Shown: positions 52,228 through 60,942 of the stretch, in pieces
Layout of the letters: every line of letters starts with the position of its first letter
How positions within the stretch are numbered: position 1 is the stretch's first letter
The notes under the pieces: generated by a model
Told to the model about the DNA's origin: nothing
What the model saw: only the letters and a program-made list of their open reading frames with translations
Databases searched by the model: none
From: Bog-473 sp963719485
GTDB taxonomy: Bacteria > Actinomycetota > Acidimicrobiia > Acidimicrobiales > RAAP-2
DNA length: 64,000 nt
Assembly (NCBI GenBank): GCA_963719485.1
Contig: OY970387.1
Coordinates: 4,402,001 to 4,466,000 of the forward strand
Reading direction: 5' to 3'
Position numbers and translations under genes: made by a program

Positions 52228-53460
52228 ATGCAAGGTCTGCTCTACGGAGTCCGCGGCGACCGCTGGACGCCACCTGACGAGTCCAACACCCTCATGGTCG
52301 GGCTCTCCCGCACCCCGATGCGCCTCGAGGAGCTCGAGCGCCCGACGCTCCTCCGGGACGATTGGTGCGTCGCCAAGACGCGGCTGACCGGCATCTGCGG
52401 CTCCGACGCCAAGATGGTCTTCATGGACTTCGGCGACGATTTCGGTGACGGCGCGCTGAACGGGTACTTCACCTTCCCGACGGTGTTCGGGCACGAGGTT
52501 GTGGCCGATGTCGTCGAGGTCGGTCCCGCGGTCACCACGGTCGAGGTGGGCCAGCGCGTCGTCCTGAACCCCTGGCTCTCCTGCGGTCCGCGCGGCATCG
52601 ACCCGCCCTGCCCGTCCTGTCAGGCCGGGGACTTCAGCATGTGCTGGCACTTCACCCAGGGCCCGATCGCGGCGGGCATTCACACCGGGACATCGAAGGA
52701 CGCCCCCGGTGGCTTTGCCGACTACCTGCCCGCGCACGAGTCCATGCTCATCCCCGTCCCCGAGGGCCTGCCCGACGAGGTGGCCGTCCTCGGAGATCCC
52801 TTCGCCGTCTCACTGCACTCCGTGACGCGCCACCCGCCACCTCCGGGCGGGAAGGTGCTCGTCTACGGCGGCGGGGCATTGGGCAGCACCGCCGTCGCCA
52901 TCATCAAGGCGCTCTACCCCGACGTCGAGGTCATGGTGGTCGCCCGCTGGCCCGCCCAGGCGGCACTGGCCCGCAAGCTCGGGGCGACCGTGGTGGACCC
53001 CTTCCCGGTCGAGCAGCTGCTCGAGGAGGCAGCGGCGTGGTCGGGTGGGGTGCTCCAGAAGTTCCCGGGCACGGTCCTGCCGATGGCACACCCGGGCGGG
53101 TTCGACGTGGTCTACGACACGGTCGGCACCGCACAGACGGCCGAGGTCGGCGTCCGTCTGCTCAAGTCCCGCGGCACCATGGTCAAGAGCGGGGTGCACG
53201 CGCCCGAGCGCTGGGAGTGGTCGCCGCTGTACTTCAAGGAGATCTCGTGGGTGGGCTCCAACGCCTTCGGCGTCGAGGAGGTCGACGGCGTGCGCATGCA
53301 CGGCATCGCCCACTACCTGCGCCTGGCGGCCGACGGCCGGATCGACATGACGGGCATGCTCACGCACACCTTCCGGCTCGAGCAGTGGCGCGAGGCCTTC
53401 ACGGTGCTGGCCAACCAGCAGGAGAGCGGCGCCATCAAGGTCGCGTTCGACTTTCGCTGA
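52228..53460 (+). CDS. Zinc-binding alcohol dehydrogenase family protein
   Basis: 410 residues, longer than usual (~350). Catalytic zinc region LTGICGSDAKM and GHEVVADVVEV, structural-zinc-like CPSCQAGDFSMC, Rossmann loop VYGGGALGSTAVAIIKALYP. An insertion (FGDDFGDGALNGYFTFP) precedes the His. AAGGAG upstream of ATG 52228. It is followed by the ferritin-like gene 110 bp downstream, perhaps one pathway. Confidence 0.88.
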   Translation: MQGLLYGVRGDRWTPPDESNTLMVGLSRTPMRLEELERPTLLRDDWCVAKTRLTGICGSDAKMVFMDFGDDFGDGALNGYFTFPTVFGHEVVADVVEVGPAVTTVEVGQRVVLNPWLSCGPRGIDPPCPSCQAGDFSMCWHFTQGPIAAGIHTGTSKDAPGGFADYLPAHESMLIPVPEGLPDEVAVLGDPFAVSLHSVTRHPPPPGGKVLVYGGGALGSTAVAIIKALYPDVEVMVVARWPAQAALARKLGATVVDPFPVEQLLEEAAAWSGGVLQKFPGTVLPMAHPGGFDVVYDTVGTAQTAEVGVRLLKSRGTMVKSGVHAPERWEWSPLYFKEISWVGSNAFGVEEVDGVRMHGIAHYLRLAADGRIDMTGMLTHTFRLEQWREAFTVLANQQESGAIKVAFDFR

Positions 53461-53570
53461 GGGACGGCTGGGGGCGCCCGCCGCATGACTCGACGCACGC
53501 CGAGGGGGTAGCGTCGCAGTGTGGCGGAAACCGCCATGAGCAGCAGCTGGACGTGACCCAAGGGGGATCC

Positions 53571-54656
53571 ATGACCACGAGCCCACCCGTCGCCAAGCCG
53601 GACTTCGACTTCGATCCGAAGTGGGGCATCGAGTCACCCTCGACGACAATGTTCGACTTCGACTACACGGGCGGGCGGGACCAGCTGCTGCGCCTCTACG
53701 ACAAGGGCACGCGGCGCCAGTGGATCGGCAGCGACCGCCTCGACTGGAGCCAGGAGGTCGACCTCACCAACCCGGTCGGCATGCCCGACGAGATCCTCCC
53801 CATCTTCGGCACCAAGTGGTGGGACGACATGTCCGACGAGCGCAAGGGCGAGTTCCGGCGCCACGTCGAGGCCTGGCGCTTCAGCCAGTTCATGCACGGC
53901 GAGCAGGGCGCGCTGATCTGCACGGCCAAGATCGTGCAGACCGTCCCCGACATCGACTCCAAGTTCTACGCGGCCACCCAGGTGATCGACGAGGCGCGGC
54001 ACGTCGAGGTCTACAGCCGCTACCTGCACGAGAAGGTGCAGCTCGTCTACCCGCTCAACGTGCACCTCAAGGCGTTGCTCGACGACGTGATCGCCGACAG
54101 CCGCTGGGACATGACGTACCTGGGCATGCAGGTGCTCATTGAAGGGCTGGCGCTCGCCGCCTTCGGCATCATCCGCAACAACGCCACCGATCCGCTGGCC
54201 AAGGCGTTGAACGCCTACGTCATGCAGGACGAGGCGCGCCACGTCATGTTCGGACGCCTGGCGCTGCGCGACTACTACCCGCAGCTGACCCAGGCCGAGC
54301 GCGACGAGCGCGAGGCCTTCTGTATCGAGGCCTGCTACCTCATGCGCGACCGCTTCCTGGGTGAGGAGGTCTTCGAGCGCCTGGAGCTGCCGACCGAGCT
54401 CACCACCTACGTCGACCAGAGCGAATCGCTGCGCGAGTTCCGCAACTTCTTGTTCATGCGGATCGTGCCGATCCTGCGCGACATCGGCCTGTGGGGTCCG
54501 AAATTGCGCTCGGCGTTCCAGGAGATGGGCGTGATCGGTTTCGCCGACGCCGACATCGACGCGGAGATGGCCGGCGACGAGAAGGCGGCTGAGGACCTCG
54601 ACGAGGAGCGCGACGCCCGCATGGCCCACGTGAAAGCGGTGGCCGAGCAGGCCTGA
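53571..54656 (+). CDS. Ferritin-like di-iron oxygenase-type protein
   Basis: 361 residues. Di-iron ligands are E111 (HGEQGA), E141-x-x-H144 (DEARHVEVYSRYLHEK), E191 (IEGLALAAFG), E221-x-x-H224 (QDEARHVMFGRL). The two E-x-x-H motifs lie in a four-helix bundle as in AurF/p-aminobenzoate N-oxygenase-like and related oxygenases. AAGGGGG precedes the ATG. Substrate is unknown; the dehydrogenase upstream is a plausible partner. Confidence 0.88.
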   Translation: MTTSPPVAKPDFDFDPKWGIESPSTTMFDFDYTGGRDQLLRLYDKGTRRQWIGSDRLDWSQEVDLTNPVGMPDEILPIFGTKWWDDMSDERKGEFRRHVEAWRFSQFMHGEQGALICTAKIVQTVPDIDSKFYAATQVIDEARHVEVYSRYLHEKVQLVYPLNVHLKALLDDVIADSRWDMTYLGMQVLIEGLALAAFGIIRNNATDPLAKALNAYVMQDEARHVMFGRLALRDYYPQLTQAERDEREAFCIEACYLMRDRFLGEEVFERLELPTELTTYVDQSESLREFRNFLFMRIVPILRDIGLWGPKLRSAFQEMGVIGFADADIDAEMAGDEKAAEDLDEERDARMAHVKAVAEQA

Positions 54657-54676
54657 GCCGGCTTGTCGGTCAGCCG

Positions 54677-55105
54677 TCAGCCGCCCTCGAGGGCGCGCTC
54701 GAGCCCGGTCTCAATCTGCTTGGTCGGCTCGTTGGTGTCGAGATAGTCGCGCCACGAGCTGACCTTGCCTTCGGCGTCGACGTCGATCACGGTGGCGCCG
54801 GTCATCTGAATGGGAATGCCGGCCTTGCCCTCCCCGGCGTGGAAGGTGCCGGTACCCGTCCACTCGAAGACGGCCCAATCCTCGCCGCCGCGTATGCGGT
54901 CCACCCGCTGGTTCCAGTCCGGGAAGATGGCGTCGGTGTCCCGGGCCACCTTGTGCAGGTCGGTCGTCCACGGGGTGACGGGGTCGCAGAAGCGACCACC
55001 CGGCGCGAAGAGGGCAGCGAACTCGTCCGGCCCGTCGATGGACTCGAACGTGCGGGCCCAGGCCTCCCAGTCCCGCTCGCCCGTCTTTCCCTGCTGCGTG
55101 CTCAT
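54677..55105 (-). CDS. SnoaL/NTF2-like protein
   Basis: 142 residues, cone-like alpha+beta fold: DWEAWARTFESIDGPDEFAA, RFCDPVTPWTTDLHKVARDT, WAVFEWTGTGTFHAGEGKAG, IDVDAEGKVSSWRDYLDTNE. Fold is common to polyketide cyclases, ketosteroid isomerases and many unknowns. It overlaps the upstream YbjQ gene by four bases and is the last gene of that operon. It converges on the ferritin-like gene with a 20-bp gap. Confidence 0.85.
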   Translation of the reverse strand: MSTQQGKTGERDWEAWARTFESIDGPDEFAALFAPGGRFCDPVTPWTTDLHKVARDTDAIFPDWNQRVDRIRGGEDWAVFEWTGTGTFHAGEGKAGIPIQMTGATVIDVDAEGKVSSWRDYLDTNEPTKQIETGLERALEGG

Positions 55106-55995
55106 CGTTTCCGTCCCTTTCCCTGGCCGGCGCTGCGCAGGCTCTCCGCCTCGAAGGTGACGACCGCGTCGTCGAGCGGGAGCACCAACTCGGGCTGGAC
55201 GAACTGGTGCACCTCGGCCACGAGTTTGACCGCCGTGCCCCAGGCCGTGAACCCGACCGCGTGGCGGGCGAAGCTCATCGGGCCCTCGGTGATCTTGACG
55301 GCGACGACCCCGTCCCCCCCGACTTCGAGGGCGGAGGACTGCATCTTCTCCATGGCCGACTCACGGGCGGAGTACATGGCCTCGGTGTAATTCGTCAGCT
55401 CGACGTTCTGCCGCGTCTGCTTCATGGCGGTGCCGGCGCTGCGCCGCGGGGCGTAGACGAAGCTGGCCCCGAAGGCGAGCCCGACGGGCATCCAGCCGGC
55501 CCGCTGCAGCAGGGTGAAGTCGCGGGCGGACAGGTCGGACACGAAGGGCATGGCCAGGGCGGCGTCATGGCCCCGGCCGTCCTTCCCGTCCATCGGCCGC
55601 ACGGCGGTGCCGACGAACTCGACGTCGATGTGGTGCGTCCGCACCGACACCTCGACCCGCACACCCACGACGCCATGCCCGTGCACCTTGCTGCATTCGC
55701 CGCGCAGCACCCGGGCGGCCTGGTCCACCGCGGCGTTGTGCGCATCGGAGGCGAGCGAGATGGAGCCTCTCCCCCAGTTCCACACCCCGACCGGGACCGA
55801 CACCACGGCCACGCCGGCCACGAGGTCGAGCGGCTCCCACCCGGCGGCGTGCAGCAGAAGGGCCTCGTCGACCGAGAGGTCCGAGGTGATGCCGCGTTCC
55901 CTGGACGGGGGCGCCGGGCTGGCCAGGGCCTGCGCGCCCCGGAGCATCTCCGCCCGGAGGTCCTGGGTGGGGGCGGGGCTGGCGCTCATGGTCAT
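55102..55995 (-). CDS. Tandem YbjQ (heavy-metal-binding-like) protein, third of the operon
   Basis: 297 residues with two YbjQ modules (about 36-132 and 150-257). Each starts ITSDLS or FVSDLS, then a strand pair, a helix (TEAMYSARESAMEKMQSSAL), a GVVAVK/GVVGVR strand and ends GTAV. YbjQ proteins form ring-like oligomers; function unknown. The first module is more divergent than the second. It overlaps its neighbours by four bases on both sides. The C-terminus is basic (GQGKGRKR). Confidence 0.85.
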   Translation of the reverse strand: MTMSASPAPTQDLRAEMLRGAQALASPAPPSRERGITSDLSVDEALLLHAAGWEPLDLVAGVAVVSVPVGVWNWGRGSISLASDAHNAAVDQAARVLRGECSKVHGHGVVGVRVEVSVRTHHIDVEFVGTAVRPMDGKDGRGHDAALAMPFVSDLSARDFTLLQRAGWMPVGLAFGASFVYAPRRSAGTAMKQTRQNVELTNYTEAMYSARESAMEKMQSSALEVGGDGVVAVKITEGPMSFARHAVGFTAWGTAVKLVAEVHQFVQPELVLPLDDAVVTFEAESLRSAGQGKGRKR

Positions 55996-56924
55996 GTGAG
56001 CCGCACCGTGGGCCGCGGGAGCACGACCGGGTCGAAGTCCTTGAACCGGCGCACCCGGTTGCCCCGCAGGGTGCAGTCGATCACCTCGTCGCCCTGGGAC
56101 AGCTCACGCGTGACGACATCGATGGTGGCCCCGTGCAGCTCGTCCCCCGCCAGCTGCTCGCGCACGTGCTTGCGGGCCAACTGCCGTGACGCCATGTGCG
56201 CCTTGCTCACCTGCTCCACCAGTGCGGGGCCGGTCGTCCCCCAGCCACCCATGGAGCCCTCCATGTAGTACTCCGTCATGCAGTAGGCCCACACCCGGAC
56301 CGAGGCCAGGGCCGCCACCACCGCCACCGGCATGAACCCCGCCTCTATCGACTTGGTGAGTCGTTGCCCCGCCAGGTAGGTGCTCCACGGAATCCCGCCG
56401 GCGGGCGGCGGGCCGCCCTCAACGGTCACCGCGGTGCCCAGGAAGTGGAACTCCGTCGTGCCGTTGTCGGCCACGTTGGAGACCCGGTCGACCACGCCGA
56501 TCACGCCGTGGGCACCGAGCGTGCCGGCCTCCTCGAGCATGCGCGCGTACGCCGTCCCGTAGCCGTGGGACCACGCCTCCTCGACCCACGGCTGCTCGAG
56601 GTTCTGGCCCCAGGAGCGGTGCTCGTTGGAGACGAAGCCGTGGGGGCAGCGGTAGGTCTCCGAGTACGAGCCCGGCGTCTGCTGGCCGCCCATGTACGGC
56701 GACATGCCGCGCATGGTGCCCGAGCCCGAGCCCGGTCCGTACCAGCCCCACTGCATGACGCAGAACCCCTGCACCAGGGCGACCGGCTCGAGCCCGAGCT
56801 CCAGGCAGGCCGCGAAGTCGGGCACGCTCAAACCCGAGGAGAACCCGCTGGACTCCAGGCGGCGGACCGCCGCCTCGGGGAGGTCGCTCGGGGGCGCGTC
56901 GGGCGTGACCGAACCGTCGCTCAT
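55992..56924 (-). CDS. Tandem YbjQ-like protein, second of the operon
   Basis: 310 residues with two degenerate YbjQ modules (about 28-167 and 180-292). The first carries a 50-residue insertion with Gly/Tyr/Met-rich sequence (WYGPGSGSGTMRGMSPYMGG) and extra Cys/His (YRCPHGF). Motifs kept: FSSGLSVPDF, ARMLEEAGTLGAHGVIGVVD, FHFLGTAV. The second has YYMEGSMGGWGTTGP where relatives have the TxAMYxAR helix start. Overlaps upstream stop by one base (TGATG) and the downstream start by four. Confidence 0.82.
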   Translation of the reverse strand: MSDGSVTPDAPPSDLPEAAVRRLESSGFSSGLSVPDFAACLELGLEPVALVQGFCVMQWGWYGPGSGSGTMRGMSPYMGGQQTPGSYSETYRCPHGFVSNEHRSWGQNLEQPWVEEAWSHGYGTAYARMLEEAGTLGAHGVIGVVDRVSNVADNGTTEFHFLGTAVTVEGGPPPAGGIPWSTYLAGQRLTKSIEAGFMPVAVVAALASVRVWAYCMTEYYMEGSMGGWGTTGPALVEQVSKAHMASRQLARKHVREQLAGDELHGATIDVVTRELSQGDEVIDCTLRGNRVRRFKDFDPVVLPRPTVRLT

Positions 56925-57772
56925 CAGTTGTCGAGCGAGATGATGGTGGTCGGCTTGGGCAGCGTGAACTCGCCGCTCCGCTTGGTGACCGCGGTGCCGA
57001 GCGCCAGGAACTCGATGGTGTGCGAGCCCCACTGGTGGGACTTCTCCTCGAGGCGCACGCCGACGATCCCGCTGGCGTTCAGCCGGCCGGCCTCGTCCTG
57101 CATGCGCGTCATGGCCAGTTCGCGCGCCTCGTAGAGCGCCTGGGTGAAGTTGGGCAGCTCGACGTTCTGGCCCATGGAACCGAGGGCCTGGGTCAGCTTG
57201 CGGTGCGCGATGTGGAAGACGCACGTCCCCATGACCAGTCCCTGGGGGACGTGCCCGGTCTGCATGAGGGTCCAGAAGTCCTGACCCGAGAGGTCCGAGG
57301 TGAAGGGCTTGCCCTCGACGTTGCGGTACGAATTCCCGTCCTCGGCCTTGACGGCCGTGCCGAAGGCGATGAACTCGGCCGAGTCGTTGCCCCACTCGTA
57401 GTAGTTGACGTCGAGGCGCACCCCGACGACGCCGTCGGCGCCGAGCTCCTGGGCTTCCTCGTCCATACGATTCATCGCCAGCTCACGCGCCGTGTACATC
57501 GCCTCGGTGAGCTTGGTCAGCTCCTGGCTCTGCCCCCACTTCCGGGTCTGGATGCCGATGTGGTAGATCGACGAGCCCATCACGAAGCCAAGCGGATGGA
57601 AACCGGCCTCCTTGACCAGCAGGAACTCGTTGACCGAGAGGTCCGAGGTGAACAGGCCGTGCTCCAGCTCCTCGAGCCGGTGCGCCGCATCCTTGGGCAG
57701 GTCGTGGGGCAGCGGCGGGGGCGGGGCCGCCTCCACCTCCGCCCCGGTGGGCTGCGTTGCTTCCTCGGTCAC
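56924..57772 (-). CDS. Tandem YbjQ protein, first of the operon
   Basis: 282 residues with the two best-preserved YbjQ modules (40-142, 157-262): FTSDLSVNEFLLVKEAGFHP, LTEAMYTARELAMNRMDEEA, GADGVVGVRLDVNYYEWGND, EFIAFGTAV and their second copies. N-terminus Pro/Glu-rich, with HDLPKDAAHRLEELEHG as a helix shared in outline with the next gene. Overlaps the unknown partner gene by four bases. Confidence 0.88.
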   Translation of the reverse strand: MTEEATQPTGAEVEAAPPPPLPHDLPKDAAHRLEELEHGLFTSDLSVNEFLLVKEAGFHPLGFVMGSSIYHIGIQTRKWGQSQELTKLTEAMYTARELAMNRMDEEAQELGADGVVGVRLDVNYYEWGNDSAEFIAFGTAVKAEDGNSYRNVEGKPFTSDLSGQDFWTLMQTGHVPQGLVMGTCVFHIAHRKLTQALGSMGQNVELPNFTQALYEARELAMTRMQDEAGRLNASGIVGVRLEEKSHQWGSHTIEFLALGTAVTKRSGEFTLPKPTTIISLDN

Positions 57773-58218
57773 GACTGGCCTCCAATCACGATGTTCTCCA
57801 GAGCGAGCCGGGTCTGCTCGCTGTCCGCGGCCTCCGACTGCAGGGTGCTCAGCAGCCGGGTCAGCCAGGCGTCCATGGCGACCTGCTCGCTGCGGATACG
57901 GATGCCGCCCGAGGAGTGGCCGATGCTGCAGCGCACCGAGCCGCCGTCGACCTGGGCTTCGAGGGTGTCGTCACCGAGGGTGATCCGCACCGACTTGATC
58001 TCGTCGGCCTTGCGGAAGCGTCCGGCCCGTTCCACGGCGATGCGGCCACCGAGCACTTCCGAGAGCTGCGCCACGAGCACCTTCAGCATGATCCGCAGGT
58101 CCGTGCTGTTCGAGGCCAGCTGCGAGACGGCCATGCTCAGGTCGAAGGAGGCGTCCGACGACCCCGTCGCGGCATCTTCGAGTGGTCCACCTGGTGAGCC
58201 GGCAGGCTCCATTGACAT
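57769..58218 (-). CDS. Hypothetical protein leading the YbjQ operon
   Basis: 149 residues. Acidic/Ser-rich start, a helix (DLSMAVSQLASNSTDLRIML ... KVLVAQLSEVLGGR), three predicted strands (KSVRITLGDDTLEAQVDGG, VRCSIGHSSGGIRIRSEQV) and a helical end (MDAWLTRLLSTLQSEAADSE). No signal or membrane helix. I do not recognise the family. It is coupled by ATGA to the first YbjQ gene, so it is probably a partner. Confidence 0.72.
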   Translation of the reverse strand: MSMEPAGSPGGPLEDAATGSSDASFDLSMAVSQLASNSTDLRIMLKVLVAQLSEVLGGRIAVERAGRFRKADEIKSVRITLGDDTLEAQVDGGSVRCSIGHSSGGIRIRSEQVAMDAWLTRLLSTLQSEAADSEQTRLALENIVIGGQS

Positions 58219-58288
58219 TGGACCGATCGTACCGCCCCCTTTCCGCCGGCGGTCCTGCGGTCCGCGGCCGGTGGCCTGCGGTCGGCCG

Positions 58289-58739
58289 TCAAGCCGGGCG
58301 CGGCTCGCAGATCACGACCGGGATGTCCCGGGCAGCCTTCTTCTGGTAGCCGTCGTAGCCCTTGTAGGCGGCGACGATCTGCGGCCACAGGGCGGCCTTC
58401 TCGTCCGGCGACGCCGTCCGGGCCCGCATGGCGCGGCGTCTCACCGTTCATGGTGATCTGCACGTCCGGGTTGGCGCTCAGGTTGCGGTACCACTGGGGG
58501 TCACGGTCGTCGCCCCCCTTCGAGGCGATCAGCACGACCCGGCTCTCGTCGTGGATGGGCGAGGTGAGCATGGTGGTGCGGGGCTCACCCGACTTGCGCC
58601 CGATCGTCTGCAACTCGACGCCCGGCATCCCGAAGAGGGTGTTGGGCCAACGGCCGCCGGTCACGCGCAGCACCGCCTTGTGCGTCAGGTTCATGAGCTT
58701 GAATCCAGCATCGACGACGGGCCTGCGTTGTTGGGTCAT
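58289..58739 (-). pseudogene. Nitroreductase-family deazaflavin (F420)-dependent oxidoreductase, +1 frameshift
   Basis: From ATG 58739 (AAGG at -7): FKLMNLTHKAVLRVTGGRWP, GVELQTIGRKSGEPRTTMLT, DPQWYRNLSANPDVQITMNG, the DDN-like split barrel. The end AMRARTASPDEKAALWPQIV and YKGYDGYQKKAARDIPVVIC lies in the next frame; the join is in GCCGCGCC near 58430. Deleting one C restores a normal ~150-residue enzyme. The stop is at 58289. Upstream is a run of AAAAG repeats. Probably an error rather than a dead gene. Confidence 0.82.
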
Positions 58740-59023
58740 TGTCATCCTTTTCTTTTCTTTTCCTTGTGACACGCGGTGCGCGTGTCTCCCGTCGCCCCAT
58801 GTTTCTGCTGGTGCAACCTAGAGGAACGGGCGTAGGAGGGGAACGCCCGGCCAACCGTGAACTCCCGGTGACGCCCGTTGCCGATCGACGCAATGGTCCA
58901 CCACTCGATACGATGGCGATTCGCATCTCGCGCGGACTCGGTTGGGAACTGGCGATCGCGGATCCAACAGGGAGAATGGTGACCTTCTCACCGCTGCACA
59001 GGCGAGCACCTCACGCTGGACGC

Positions 59024-60935
59024 ATGACCCCCACCGACCCCACGGGGCGCGCGCGCGCTGCTGGCGGCCCTCATTGTGGTCATCGGCGCGCTCGCCTCGG
59101 TCGGTGTCGCCAGCGTCGCCCCTCCCCCTGCGGGTGCCGCCAACTGGGCGCCTGTGCACCCCGGCGACTTCCCGGACCCGAGCATCCTCCAGTGGAATGG
59201 CGTCTACTACGGCTTCGCCACCCAGAATTTCGCCGCACCGAGCCAGACGATCAACATCCAGGTTTCCACGTCTCTCAACGGGGTCACCTGGACCCCGTTG
59301 AACGGCGAGGATGCGCTGCCCACCGTCGGTTCGTGGGCCAGGCCCGGGGAAACGTGGGCCCCGAGCGTCGCGTACAACCCCCCGGACAACGACTTCGTCA
59401 TGTACTACACGGCGACCGAGGCCTCCGCCCCCGGCGACCAGTGCATCGGCCTGGCGACCTCGCTCACGCCACTCGGGCCGTACCGCGACAACCGGTCCCA
59501 ACCGGTCGTGTGCCAAGACGGCGTTGGCTGGCCCGGACCGACGGTCGACGGCTCCTACGGTGGCAGCATCGACCCGGACATCTTCACGGATTCGTCGTCC
59601 GGCGACTCCTGGCTGGTCTGGAAGAGCGACGGCAATCATCTGAACCCGCCCATGAGCACCATCCTCTGGTCCGTGTCACTCACCAAGGACCTGATGCCTT
59701 CGGGCGACAGTCCGACCCAACTCCTGGAAAACGACGAGCCCTGGCAGAGCGGCATCGTGGAGGGACCCGACATGGTCGCAACGCCCACCACCGCCAACGC
59801 GAACGCAACCACCCTCTTCTATTCCGGCAGTCACGAGGGCGCCTCTACGTACGCGATCGGCTGGGCCAGTTGTGCAGGGCCCGGCGGGCCCTGCACGGAC
59901 CAGTCGGCATCCGGACCGCTGCTGGCCACCTCACCCGGGATGTCCGGGCCCGGCGGTCCCGAGGTGTACACCCTGCCGGGCACACCCGGGCAGACCGTCA
60001 TGGCCTTCGCAGCGTGGCAGGGCTCGACCGTCGGCTACCTGGCCTGCGGCTTCCGACCCATGTACCTGGCCGACCTGAACTTCCAGGCCAACGGCGGCGA
60101 CCCGCCGACCCCCACCCTGTCGCCGTCCAACCCCGGGGCCTCCCCCGCCTCCAGTCCGACTTGTCCGCAACCGGTGCGCCCGGCCCCCGGATACTGGCAG
60201 GTCGGCTCCGACGGCGGCATCTTCAGCTTCGGGGCCGCCCAGTTCTACGGCTCGACAGGGTCGATGCGGCTCAACAAGCCGGTCGTCGGCATGGCGGCCA
60301 CTCCCAGCGGCGGGGGCTACTGGCTGGTGGCCAGCGACGGCGGCGTGTTCGCATACGGGGACGCGCAGTTCTACGGCTCGACCGGCAGCATCACCCTGAA
60401 CAAACCGATCATCGGCCTGATCCCAACCCTCGACGGAGGGGGCTACTGGCTGATCGCCAGTGACGGCGGCGTGTTCGCGTACGGGAACGCCAAGTTCTAC
60501 GGCTCCGCCGCGAACGATGGACTGGCCTACCCGGTGACCGCGGCCGCCGCGAGTTTCCTCGGCGGCGGCTATTGGATGGTCGACGCCAACGGTCAGGTGA
60601 TGAGCTTCGGCGACGCCCCAAACGAGGGTCAGCCGCCGTATGCGCCGGGGGGCTACCGCATCACCGGGATGGCAGGCACGCAGGACTCGAAGGGGTACTG
60701 GTTGGCCAGCGCCAACGGCAACGTGGCCGACTTCGGCAATGCGGCGCCTTACGGGTCCATGATCGGCACCACCCTGAACGCACCCGTGGTCGGGATGGCG
60801 GCCAACGAGGACGCCAACGGATACTGGCTCCAGGGCGCCGACGGAGGCATCTTCACCTTCGGCCACGCCGAGTTCTACGGCTCCATGGGCGGCCGTCCGC
60901 TCAACGCGCCCATGGTCGGCATCGCGGCCACCTGA
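59024..60935 (+). CDS. Secreted GH43-like protein with six C-terminal YWLxxSDGG repeats (frameshifted in signal peptide)
   Basis: The body (from ~59076) begins in the middle of a signal helix (VIGALASVGVASVAPPPAGA). A plausible start ATG 59024 (MTPTDPTGRAR) is one frame off, and removing a base in the GCGCGCGCGC tract joins them to give a complete signal peptide. The catalytic part resembles five-bladed GH43 (HPGDFPDPSILQWNGVYYGF, RPGETWAPSVAY, SIDPDIFTDSS), with acid/base Asp-Glu candidates. From about residue 380, six ~42-residue repeats (GYWLVASDGGVFAYGDAQFY...) suggest a second propeller. Likely acts on wall or plant glycans. Confidence 0.83.
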
Positions 60936-60942
60936 GGCCGGG

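Noticed and set aside
55992..57395. 467-codon frame extending the middle YbjQ gene upstream
   Set aside because: The added N-terminus overlaps the first YbjQ gene and is a Gly/Arg/His-rich shadow; ATG 56924 couples naturally to the upstream stop.
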